In this document: positions 35,324 through 43,660 of the stretch, piece after piece
Layout: every line of letters begins with the position of its first letter
Numbering within the stretch: position 1 is the stretch's first letter
NCBI GenBank assembly: GCA_947448735.1
Contig: CANFOS010000017.1
Location: 1 to 64,000 of the forward strand
DNA: 64,000 nucleotides
Source: Comamonadaceae bacterium
GTDB taxonomy: Bacteria > Pseudomonadota > Gammaproteobacteria > Burkholderiales > Burkholderiaceae_C
Reading direction: 5' to 3'
Position numbers and translations under genes: made by a program
Notes under the pieces: generated by a model
What the model was told of the DNA's origin: nothing
The model's input: the letters and a program-made list of their open reading frames with translations, nothing else
The model's database searches: none

Positions 35324-36693
35324 CGCACAGCGAACAGATCGCTGACTTTGCACTCTCATTGAGTCAAGGCGACATCCCGTCCGATGTTGCTTCGCTGGCA
35401 CGCTTGCACACCCTGGACGCATTGGGTGTTGGCATTGCCGCATCGGGAGGTTCTGTACAGCAGCGCATGGCGTACAGCCTTTTAAAAAACCAGTCCCGTG
35501 GCGCTTGCACAGTATTGGGCCACAGCACAGCCACACACAGTGCCAATGCAGCTCTCCTCAATGGCAGCTTTATCCATGCGTTGGAATATGACGATACGCA
35601 CATGGCGTCCATCGTGCATGGCAGCTCCGTGCTTGTTCCCTCGGCACTGGCTGCTGCAGAAGAACATCAATTGAGTTTGGGTGAACTGACACGCTTGATC
35701 ACCATAGGCTGGGAAGTTTTGGTGCGGATTGGCTTGGCTGCGCCCGGAGCGTTTCAACGTCGTGGCTTTCAAGTGACATCGGCAGGCGGCGCTTTGGTGA
35801 GCGCACTTCTGTTCGGGCTGGCGGCGCGTGCATCGCGCAGTGAATTGATTTCCGCTCAGGGCATTGCGGGCAGCCAAGCTTCCGGCATTTTTGAATTTTT
35901 AAGCGAAGGTGCCACCGTCAAAGCCATGCACCCAGGATGGGCTGCGCACGCTGGCAGCTTGGCAGCCACGCTGGCCAGCGCTGGTTTGACTGGGCCATCC
36001 ACGGTTTACGAAGGCCGTTTTGGCCTGTACAAGACCCACACCGACGAGCCAGGTGCTGCACAGGCTCTGGGCAAAGCTTTAGACAGTTTGGGTAAACATT
36101 GGACCCTGCGTGAGGCTGCCTTTAAGCTTTATCCTTGCTGTCACTACATCCATCCATTTTTGGAATGTGTCGAACAAGTACGCGCTCAGCACTTATCTTT
36201 GCAAAGCATCTCACGAATTGAATGCAAAGTGCCGCAAGGCGCTGCGGCCATCATTTGTGAGCCTTGGGACCGCAAGCAATCTCCCAGCATTTTGAATGAA
36301 GCGAAGTACAGCTTGCCTTATTGCATGGCACTGGCATTCCTCGATATTCCCATCACCGCGGAGCATTTCCTCGCAGAGCATGTCGATACTCGAGCGGTTG
36401 ACTTTGCACAGAAGATCAGCTGGATGCCGATGGAAGACGCCGATTTCCCAAACAAATTCCAAGCAGAAATTTGTGTGCACCACAGTGACGGCCAACGTGC
36501 ATCAATGCGCATTGACCAAGTCAAGGGGAGCGCAGAAAGACCGGCAAGCGTGGAAAACATTCAAGCCAAGTTCATGGCCAACACAGCTGGCCGATTCCAA
36601 TCGTCAACCCAAAGAGACATCATCGATGTCCTGATGAACGGATCTGTTGATTTACCCGTTGCCAAACTCAGTGCCTTGCTCAATGCAGTCTGA
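35320..36693 (+). CDS. MmgE/PrpD-family protein (second copy)
   Basis: The 457-residue protein starts by overlapping the flavoprotein stop (ATGA). Family features are HTLDALGVGIAASGG (about 28-42), NGSFIHALEYDDTH (about 80-93), GLAARASRSELISAQG and YPCCHYIHPFLECV (about 268-281). It is closer to typical bacterial MmgE/PrpD proteins of catabolic operons than the first copy. Having two PrpD proteins in one operon suggests two consecutive or stereo-distinct hydration steps. It overlaps the flavin reductase gene by 11 bp. Confidence 0.87.
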   Translation: MTHSEQIADFALSLSQGDIPSDVASLARLHTLDALGVGIAASGGSVQQRMAYSLLKNQSRGACTVLGHSTATHSANAALLNGSFIHALEYDDTHMASIVHGSSVLVPSALAAAEEHQLSLGELTRLITIGWEVLVRIGLAAPGAFQRRGFQVTSAGGALVSALLFGLAARASRSELISAQGIAGSQASGIFEFLSEGATVKAMHPGWAAHAGSLAATLASAGLTGPSTVYEGRFGLYKTHTDEPGAAQALGKALDSLGKHWTLREAAFKLYPCCHYIHPFLECVEQVRAQHLSLQSISRIECKVPQGAAAIICEPWDRKQSPSILNEAKYSLPYCMALAFLDIPITAEHFLAEHVDTRAVDFAQKISWMPMEDADFPNKFQAEICVHHSDGQRASMRIDQVKGSAERPASVENIQAKFMANTAGRFQSSTQRDIIDVLMNGSVDLPVAKLSALLNAV

Positions 36694-37345
36694 TGGCCCC
36701 CTGATTGAATTGCCCACACCCACAGAGATGACTGAAGACACTTATTTTTACGACCCGCAAGGTGAGCATGGTCTACCCCACGATCCCTTTAAAGCCATAT
36801 TGGCGCCGAGAGTGATTGGCTGGATCTCGACCTGCAACGCAGATGGACGCGCCAACTTGGCGCCCTATAGTTTCTTTGGTGGATTTTCAGACAATCCCAA
36901 AGTTATTGCCTTTTCGAGCGATGGCTATAAAGACAGTGTCCGAAATATTGAAGAAACCGGGGAGTTCACCTGGAACCTCGCAAGTCGCGCCTTGGCCGAA
37001 GCGATGAACCGAAGTTCAGCATCCGTTCCGGCTGAAGTGAATGAATTTGATCTGGCTGGATTAACCCAAATTCCGGGTCGCCATGTCAAAACGCCTCGGG
37101 TGGGGGAATCGCCTGCAGCTTTTGAATGCAAGCTCCTTCAGATTTTGCGCTTAGATGATCTGGAGGGCCGACCTATTAACAACTGGATTGCCATTGGCCA
37201 AGTGGTAGGCGTTCATATACGGAAAGAGTTTCTGGAAAACGGTATTTTCAATATCAAGTCTGCGCAACCTATTTTGCGTGCAGGCTACAAGGGAGATTAC
37301 TTCGAATTAGGCAACAAGTTCGAGATGGTTAGACCTGAAAAATAA
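36683..37345 (+). CDS. Flavin reductase-like FMN-binding protein
   Basis: The protein has 220 residues from the ATG at 36683 (or 205 from the ATG at 36728, where the conserved part begins). HDPFKAILAPRVIGWIST and NLAPYSFFGGFSDNPK are the FMN-binding segments, and FTWNLASRALAEAMN follows. Such proteins either supply reduced flavin to monooxygenases or use bound FMN directly. No flavin-dependent monooxygenase is in the operon, so the partner is unclear. Overlap with the PrpD gene supports co-translation. Confidence 0.88.
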   Translation: MQSDGPLIELPTPTEMTEDTYFYDPQGEHGLPHDPFKAILAPRVIGWISTCNADGRANLAPYSFFGGFSDNPKVIAFSSDGYKDSVRNIEETGEFTWNLASRALAEAMNRSSASVPAEVNEFDLAGLTQIPGRHVKTPRVGESPAAFECKLLQILRLDDLEGRPINNWIAIGQVVGVHIRKEFLENGIFNIKSAQPILRAGYKGDYFELGNKFEMVRPEK

Positions 37346-37383
37346 AGCCACTTCTTTTTTATCTTATTGAGCTTCAAAAAATC

Positions 37384-38253
37384 ATGGGCAAAAATTCAAA
37401 AGCCATCCTTCGCGATCGTGTCAATCAACGTAATGGCTTGCTGGTACCGGGCGCCTTCAATGCGTTGAGCGCGCGCATGATTGCTGATCTGGGCTTTGAG
37501 GCGGTTTACCTCAGCGGCGCGGGCATGACCAACATGTACTACGGTCTGCCTGACTTGGCGTTCATCAGTTTGCGTGACGTGGTGGAACACACCAGCGCCA
37601 TTCGTGATGCGGTCGAAATTCCCTTGATCGTAGACATCGACACTGGCTTTGGCAACGCCTTGAATGTGCGCCAAACGGTTCGTGCCCTGGAACGCGCAGG
37701 AGCTGATGCTGTTCAAATTGAAGACCAGACATTTCCCAAGCGCTGCGGCCATTTTTCTGGCAAAGATGTGGCGCCTGTTGAGGAAATGATTTCTAAAATC
37801 AAGGCCGCCGTTGACGCCAGGCAGGATCAGAACTTTCAAATCATTGCGCGAACAGATGCGCGAGCCAAGTATGGCTTTGAATCGGCCATTGAGCGTGCCC
37901 TTCAATTCACGGAGGCTGGTGCTGATATTTTGTTTGTCGAAGCCACTCAAAGCATGGAAGAAGTGAGAGCGCTTACCAAATTATTAGATAAGCCCCAACT
38001 CATCAACATCGTGATTGGCGGCAAGACGCCGGCCCTTGATCAAGCCGAATTGGCCGAGTTGGGTTTTGGTGTGGTGCTCTATGCAAACGCAGCGCTTCAA
38101 GGCGCCGCATTGGGCATGCAAAAATCTTTAGGCCAACTCAAACAGAAGGGCCGCCTCGACGAAGACCCCTCAGTGGTCGTGACATTCCTTGAGCGCCAGC
38201 GCATGGTGAACAAGCCCTACTTTGATGGACTTGAAAAGAAGTACAGCCATTGA
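37384..38253 (+). CDS. Isocitrate-lyase/PEP-mutase-family lyase (alkylmalate or methylisocitrate lyase-like)
   Basis: The 289-residue barrel has D84 and D86 for magnesium (VDIDTGFG) and the active-site signature K119-R-C-G-H123 with catalytic Cys 121. These features mark carbon-carbon lyases such as 2-methylisocitrate lyase and 2,3-dimethylmalate lyase, not PEP mutase, which lacks the KRCGH cysteine. It would release pyruvate or another 2-oxo acid plus a short acid. As the last gene of the operon (38 bp after the flavin reductase), it fits the final cleavage step of the pathway. Confidence 0.88.
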   Translation: MGKNSKAILRDRVNQRNGLLVPGAFNALSARMIADLGFEAVYLSGAGMTNMYYGLPDLAFISLRDVVEHTSAIRDAVEIPLIVDIDTGFGNALNVRQTVRALERAGADAVQIEDQTFPKRCGHFSGKDVAPVEEMISKIKAAVDARQDQNFQIIARTDARAKYGFESAIERALQFTEAGADILFVEATQSMEEVRALTKLLDKPQLINIVIGGKTPALDQAELAELGFGVVLYANAALQGAALGMQKSLGQLKQKGRLDEDPSVVVTFLERQRMVNKPYFDGLEKKYSH

Positions 38254-38911
38254 AACCTGATGATCCCTGGGCTGCTTTGGCTCGCCCCGCGATCATCAAA
38301 GCGATTCAGCGCTTGCCGTCATGGCCGTCCATGTTGCTGGTTTAATGTCAAACCGGACCGGGCAGGAGTTTTTTTAACGAGTGACGTCTGCCTTTAGGGA
38401 AAAGCGATTTCCGTGGCAGACGTTCCTTACCCGCAAGCGCATCAAATCTCAGGCTCTAAGCGTGCCCATAGCCCAAGGTTAAATAAGCAAGGGGAGCTTT
38501 TTGAGCTCAGCAGATCATTCTCTGACACTGTTTAAATTGATACTAGAGAACTGGCTAAAAATATTTGCGCGGTGGCTGCAAGTTGAAGAGGAGAAAAAAT
38601 TCGAATTAGATAAAGTTCAATTTTTATGACCAATCGGACTTGGTGCCAGTGGGATCAGCGCAAACAAGAGAGATTAATCGTGAGTCGTATCATGCTTCAT
38701 GGCTTCTACGCGATTTAATTTCCGCCATGGCTTTTTAAATACTCTGGATTGGTGTTTTGATATTTTTAATCCGTCTATTCGTGTGGAAGAAAATCTGGCC
38801 TCGCAGGGATTTTAAGGCAAGTTTTTAATAATATTTAATTACCTAAAGATCAAGAGGCTTCTGTAATTAAATAATATTTAATAAATATGTAGTGGTTTTA
38901 ATTTATTAAAT
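38254..38911. other. 658-bp non-coding junction with a long hairpin
   Basis: No convincing gene is present. ACGTCTGCC (38384-38392) pairs with GGCAGACGT (38415-38423), with an inner GGAAA/TTTCC pair, giving a stable nested hairpin without a T-run. A second short palindrome, GAGCT with AGCTC, lies near 38497-38511. From about 38,800 on, the DNA becomes strongly AT-rich. Two tiny open frames (about 30 codons each near 38,250 and 38,626) have no recognisable homology. The region is the boundary between the 24-38 kb operon and the next segment. Confidence 0.5.
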
Positions 38912-39382
38912 TTAACCATGAGCGGTTAAAAAATTATCGGCTATATCAATTGGATTCGCTGCGATTAATATAAAGGCAATGATACATGGCTCGGTGCCTG
39001 AATTGATCCAATTATGAATAGTGCCTCTTTGCACCACGACATCTCCTTGCTTTAAATGAACGGTGGACCCATCTAAGTCCATATCGATTGAGCCAGACAT
39101 CACTATCGCGTAGTCAATCGTTTCAGTTCTGTGGTTCCTTGGTGCCACACCCGGATCGTATTGGACAATTCTAAAGACCGTATCATCTTTCTTGAGTACT
39201 GAAACATCTCTTGAGTTTCCATTGGATGGATCTGTATTGTCCACAGGAAATTGGCCGGTTGACCAGATGACACAACTTTGGTGCAAAGGCCGTCTTGAGA
39301 TAATGTTACTGCAGATTTCATCGTGCTTTACGATGGCTTTGCCATTTTGGTCATGACCGGTGACTACGCGTCGTATCTTCAT
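38912..39382 (-). CDS. Cupin-domain protein
   Basis: The 156-residue protein has a single cupin barrel: RNHRTETIDYAIVMSGS (about 81-97) provides motif 1 with His and Glu ligands, and GDVVVQRGTIHNWINSG (about 113-129) motif 2 with His. The first 60 residues form an N-terminal strand extension. Single-domain cupins of this kind can be dioxygenases, isomerases or binding proteins. It stands alone in AT-rich DNA, 240 bp from the molybdenum hydroxylase genes and on the same strand. A second unrelated cupin lies at 51262. Confidence 0.85.
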   Translation of the reverse strand: MKIRRVVTGHDQNGKAIVKHDEICSNIISRRPLHQSCVIWSTGQFPVDNTDPSNGNSRDVSVLKKDDTVFRIVQYDPGVAPRNHRTETIDYAIVMSGSIDMDLDGSTVHLKQGDVVVQRGTIHNWINSGTEPCIIAFILIAANPIDIADNFLTAHG

Positions 39383-39622
39383 TAATTGATGCCTTTTAAA
39401 AATTAAATAATGACAGATGAATTCCTCAGTGAAAGGAAATTAATATTTATGGTATTTAATAAAAGATAATTATGTTCAATAATTGAAAATTGAATTTTAA
39501 AAATTACAGATTTTCTTTTTATTTAATTTTATAAATGGTGACGACTCTTCTTCGTATTTCGAAATGTATTAAAAATAGCTTTCATGAATTAATATCGGAT
39601 TGTTAATTTATCCGGGATAATT

Positions 39623-41983
39623 TTAGATTTTCGAAATTCTACTTTTATTTATTAATTCTAGGATTCTGACAGGGGATACCGGAGCCTCATTGATGCGCAC
39701 ATCGAACTCTATAAGTGCATTTTCTATGGCCGAGATGATCACCGCCGCAACCGGAATAATGCCGGTCTCACCAATGCCTTTCACGCCCAATGGGTTGGTG
39801 GGTGACGGACTTTCTATAAAAAATATTTCGAGTTTCGGTATTTCCGTTGCGAATGGAATGAGATAGTCTGCAAATGTTGTGCTGATTGGTTGACCGGTTT
39901 CATCGTAAATCATCTTTTCAAACAAGGCGTTGCCTATACCGTGCGCGATTCCGCCATGAACTTGCCCCTCTGCTATCAGGGGGTTGATCAAAGTTCCGCT
40001 GTCGTGAACCGCGACATAGCGTGTTATCAAGACTTGGCCGGTTTGCGGGTCAACCTCTACTTCGCATGCATGGCATGAATTAGCGTGAGCTTGTGCGTCG
40101 AGCTGGTAGTTGAAGGCAGCTTCAAGCCCGGGCGTTACACCTTTTGGCATGGAGTAGCCAGGCGCACCTTTAAGTGACTTTGCGATGTTGGCAAGGGCTA
40201 TGCCATGCCCGGGAACGCCGTTGACCTCAACACGTCCGTTGCGCAACACCAGGTCATCGATGCTTGCTTCAAGAATCAATGCTGCCGTTTTTAGGGCTTT
40301 TTCACGAACCTCGCGTGCGGCTTCAAACACAGCATTTCCCGCCATCACTGCTTGCCGACTTGCGAATCCACCCATTCCCAATGGAATATGGCCCGTATCG
40401 CCAGTGGTGACATCAACTGATTCAACATCCAGGCCGAGCTGCTCAGCGCATAGCTGTGCAAGCGAGGTCGCTAGACCTTGGCCCATCGCCATGGCCCCGG
40501 TGTATACCGTCACGCGCCCGGTTGGGGATACACGAACCAACGCGGACTCAAACGGCCCGCGACTGGTGCCCTTGACGCAGTTGGCCACGCCGTTGCCTAT
40601 AAAGCGGCCAGCGACTCGTGCTGCAGCTTTTCGAGTCTGAAAACCTGCATAGTCAATCACATCCAATGCTTTTTTCTGGCAAGCTTGGTAGTCGCCGCTG
40701 TCAATGATTGATGGCACGCCTGCTCTGCTGCGCAAACCTTTGGCGTAAGGCATTTTTTCTTTCGGGATCAGGTTTCGCTGGCGAACCTCGGCCCGGTCAA
40801 GGTGCAACTCACGCGCAATTCTGTCAAGCAAGCGGTCCATCACAAAGGCTGCCTGCGGATAACCCGCTCCCCGGACTGGAATCACCGGCGTTTTGTTTGT
40901 CTGGCAGGCGAAAACATCCATCTCATAGGTTGGGACGATGTAAGGCCCTGAAATCGACGATGCAGCGTTGTACGCGAGATTGATGCCTTGGGGCGTATAA
41001 GCCCCTTGATCGTGCAAAAGTTTGCCACGAATGCCCTGGAGTCGGCCATCTTTAGATACGGCAACATCGACATACCAGTATTGGTCTCGTTCTTGGATCG
41101 CACTCAGGAAATGCTCCATACGATCTTCCACCCATTTGATCGGGCGACCTAATTTTTTGGCGGCGGCAGGTACCGCTATTTCCTCGGGGTAAACCAAATA
41201 CTTGGCACCAAAACCACCGCCGACATCGGGGGCAATCACGCGAACGAAATGTTGATCCATCCCAAGCATATCGGCCAGTGTATGCATTAGCTCATGTGAC
41301 ATCTGAGTGGATGACCAGACCGTCAGTTCATCTGTTTCACACTCATAGCGGGCAAGAATTCCTCGGCCTTCGATTGGGTGAGCAGCGCCTCGGTGTACAA
41401 AAATTTCTTCATGAAACACATGGTCGGCATTGTCAAAGGCTTGAGTTACTTCCCCATATCCCATCCGGACGTGTTCGGCGATGTTGGAGATTGCTTCGGT
41501 ACGTACCTTTGGTGCGGCTGGATCAAGGGCTTTTCGGCAATCAACTATTGCTTCAAGTGGCTCGTAGCTCACATTCACCATGGCCGCAGCATCTTCTGCG
41601 ATGTAGCGTGATTCGGCAATCACCATAACAATGGCCTCGCCAACAAATGCCACCTCTTTGTACGCCAACACAAACGGGGTGATGTTGGACTGGAGAGTCG
41701 TGGACGGAAAACCCAGAGGCATGCGTAGCTTCGTCAATTCCTTGGAAATATCCTCAGCCGTAAATACCGCGACAACCCCGGAAAGTTGCTTGGCAGCAGC
41801 GCAATCGATGGCGATAATTTTGGCGTGGGCGTGCGGACTGCGTACAAATGCGGCCTGAAGCTCCCCGTCCAATTTAATATCATTTAAGTAGCGTCCTTGA
41901 CCACGCAGCAAAGCGGGATCTTCGATACGCCTGGCTTTTGTGCCAACGAGCCGGCGGACCGAAGCAGTTGTAGGGGCGTTCAA
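39623..41983 (-). CDS. Molybdenum hydroxylase large subunit (CoxL form-II-like)
   Basis: The 786-residue molybdopterin-cytosine-dinucleotide subunit belongs to the xanthine dehydrogenase family. Typical segments are RRIEDPALLRGQGRY (18-32), DVGGGFGAKYLVYPEE, and the catalytic glutamate in GVKGIGETGIIP near the C-terminus. The active-site loop reads VIPVRGAGYPQAAFVMD; true CO dehydrogenase has AYxCSFR there, so this is not a CO dehydrogenase. It should hydroxylate an aromatic, heterocyclic or aldehyde carbon using water. Genes for the FAD and 2Fe-2S subunits lie upstream with 4-bp overlaps, so the order of transcription is FAD, FeS, Mo. Confidence 0.92.
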   Translation of the reverse strand: MNAPTTASVRRLVGTKARRIEDPALLRGQGRYLNDIKLDGELQAAFVRSPHAHAKIIAIDCAAAKQLSGVVAVFTAEDISKELTKLRMPLGFPSTTLQSNITPFVLAYKEVAFVGEAIVMVIAESRYIAEDAAAMVNVSYEPLEAIVDCRKALDPAAPKVRTEAISNIAEHVRMGYGEVTQAFDNADHVFHEEIFVHRGAAHPIEGRGILARYECETDELTVWSSTQMSHELMHTLADMLGMDQHFVRVIAPDVGGGFGAKYLVYPEEIAVPAAAKKLGRPIKWVEDRMEHFLSAIQERDQYWYVDVAVSKDGRLQGIRGKLLHDQGAYTPQGINLAYNAASSISGPYIVPTYEMDVFACQTNKTPVIPVRGAGYPQAAFVMDRLLDRIARELHLDRAEVRQRNLIPKEKMPYAKGLRSRAGVPSIIDSGDYQACQKKALDVIDYAGFQTRKAAARVAGRFIGNGVANCVKGTSRGPFESALVRVSPTGRVTVYTGAMAMGQGLATSLAQLCAEQLGLDVESVDVTTGDTGHIPLGMGGFASRQAVMAGNAVFEAAREVREKALKTAALILEASIDDLVLRNGRVEVNGVPGHGIALANIAKSLKGAPGYSMPKGVTPGLEAAFNYQLDAQAHANSCHACEVEVDPQTGQVLITRYVAVHDSGTLINPLIAEGQVHGGIAHGIGNALFEKMIYDETGQPISTTFADYLIPFATEIPKLEIFFIESPSPTNPLGVKGIGETGIIPVAAVIISAIENALIEFDVRINEAPVSPVRILELINKSRISKI

Positions 41984-42498
41984 CGTCGGCCTCCATTACG
42001 TATGCTTGCTGCGGCATCAAGTGCAGCTGCGACAATGTTCTGGTATCCGGTGCAACGACACAAATGGCCCGACAGCACAAGACGGATTTCTTGTTCTGTT
42101 GGCTCCATGTCTGTTCGAAGTAGCTCAGTCAGAGACATCAGGATGCCGGGCGTACAAAACCCGCATTGCAAGCCATGCCTGTCCCAAAAGGCCTGCTGTA
42201 AGGGATGGAGACCATCTCCACCGGGCTCGTCATTTGCCAGGTTTTCAACGGTTTCGATATTCAAACCGTCGGCTTGTACGGCTAGCATCAAACAACTTCT
42301 GGCTGTTTGTCCGTCAAGCAAAACCGTACAAGCGCCACAAACGCCATGTTCACACCCTGCATGAGTTCCCGTTAATGAAAGATCTTCACGGAGAAAATCA
42401 ACCAAAAGTTTGCGCTGGGAGACCTTGCAAGAAAACTCACGACCATTTACTGTGAGATTCACGGTCTGTTTATTGACGTCAGAATTGAATGCGGTCAT
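41980..42498 (-). CDS. Molybdenum hydroxylase 2Fe-2S subunit (CoxS-like)
   Basis: The 172-residue subunit carries two [2Fe-2S] clusters: a plant-ferredoxin-type site C49, C54, C57 and C69, and a helical-domain site C112, C115, C147 and C149. All eight ligands are present. The start at 42498 is chosen because its ATGA overlaps the stop of the FAD-subunit gene; an upstream start would give an unrelated tail. It passes electrons from the molybdenum centre to FAD. Confidence 0.94.
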   Translation of the reverse strand: MTAFNSDVNKQTVNLTVNGREFSCKVSQRKLLVDFLREDLSLTGTHAGCEHGVCGACTVLLDGQTARSCLMLAVQADGLNIETVENLANDEPGGDGLHPLQQAFWDRHGLQCGFCTPGILMSLTELLRTDMEPTEQEIRLVLSGHLCRCTGYQNIVAAALDAAASIRNGGRR

Positions 42499-43367
42499 TG
42501 ATGAGGCGCCTCCGCCCGTGAAAGAGCTGTTGGTAGTACTCGGCTCACAAGGGTCCTTGCGAGTTGTTGGCGATACCATTTAGGAATCTGAGGGTCATCC
42601 AACGCATCGATGTCTTGACATAAAACTGAAGCCGCATCAACGTCTGCAGGCTCGACTTTCGTTCCTAGAAGTCTTTCTTCTGCCGCTTTAATTCGTATGG
42701 GCATTGCGGCCACGCCACCTAGCGTCAGTGACACCCGACTGGCACAGCCTGTTTTGTCAAGCTCTATCAGTGCCGAGGCTGAGACGATGGCATAGTCCCC
42801 GTGTCTACGTGCGAACTCAGTGAATGCCCAGCCGTGTCCAAAAGCCCAAGGCTTGAACCGAATCGCGGTTAGTAATTCATTGGGCATCAGGACGTTTGTC
42901 ATTAAAGTCGAGCCAAACTCGAGCATTGGAATGGACCGAAGTCCATGAGGACCCACTATTTCAAGCTGTGCGTCCATCGCGACCGCAATTGAGGGTTGTT
43001 CGGCTGACGGATCCAAATGGCAAATGCTGCCACCAATCGTGCCTCTATTCCGAGTTTGTCGGTGGCCCGTCCAAGTGATTGCATCTGCAAGCAACGGAAG
43101 CCGCTCATGGACTGTGGCTGAAAACTCTATGTCGCGCTGGCGAGTCATCGCGCCGATGACAACTTCTCCGTTGCGTTCCCTGATGCCGTCTAGTCCGTGA
43201 ACCCTGTTCAAATCAATCAGGTTCGCTGGTGTCACTATTCGCATATTCAACATCGGCATCAAAGATTGCCCACCAGCCAGCAACTTTGAATCTGGGTATT
43301 TTTTTAAAATTGAAATGACCTCGTCAATCGTTTTCGGACAGTGATAAGTAAATCGATCTGGTTTCAT
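42495..43367 (-). CDS. Molybdenum hydroxylase FAD-binding subunit (CoxM-like)
   Basis: The 290-residue subunit has the two FAD-binding signatures AGGQSLMPMLNMR (31-43) and RNRGTIGGSICHLDP (around residue 110), then the CO-dehydrogenase flavoprotein C-terminal domain. It is the first gene of the three-subunit operon. The promoter must be in the AT-rich region upstream (43368-43660), which contains no gene and is close to 85% A+T by eye in places. Confidence 0.93.
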   Translation of the reverse strand: MKPDRFTYHCPKTIDEVISILKKYPDSKLLAGGQSLMPMLNMRIVTPANLIDLNRVHGLDGIRERNGEVVIGAMTRQRDIEFSATVHERLPLLADAITWTGHRQTRNRGTIGGSICHLDPSAEQPSIAVAMDAQLEIVGPHGLRSIPMLEFGSTLMTNVLMPNELLTAIRFKPWAFGHGWAFTEFARRHGDYAIVSASALIELDKTGCASRVSLTLGGVAAMPIRIKAAEERLLGTKVEPADVDAASVLCQDIDALDDPQIPKWYRQQLARTLVSRVLPTALSRAEAPHQ

Positions 43368-43660
43368 GTTTTAAGCGTCAAGGTCATTAAAATTTCCATC
43401 ATCATTTCAAAGACATGGATGATAAAAAATTATAAAATTTGTCCACCTATAATTAATTTCGCTGCTCTGATGGGTTGAAAATAAGAGATATTATTATTTT
43501 ATATATTTATGCCAGGATTAAATTTAATAAATATAAAATACTTCTGGGTTATTGCTTTGAAAAATTTTAATAAATTAATTTAATTTTTTATCGCGTATAA
43601 AAATCTATTAAATATTTTAATAATTTTATTATAAATTATATTTTTATCTAATCAATATAA
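43368..43660. other. 293-bp extremely AT-rich spacer
   Basis: No gene is seen. The stretch from about 43,430 to 43,660 is built almost wholly of A and T, with repeated TTTAATAAAT-like and TTTATTATAAA-like runs. It separates the coxG-like gene from the molybdenum hydroxylase operon and presumably includes the promoter of the latter; such spacers are good candidates for silencing by H-NS-like proteins (inference). Confidence 0.5.

Noticed and set aside
35320..38253. Methylcitrate cycle (prpBCD) for propionate
   Set aside because: There is no methylcitrate synthase and no prpR, two PrpD copies are present, and the operon starts with cyclic-amide hydrolysis genes.
39623..41983. Aerobic CO dehydrogenase large subunit (coxL form I)
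   Set aside because: The AYxCSFR active-site loop is absent; the loop reads PVRGAGYPQ, so the protein is only a form-II-like relative.
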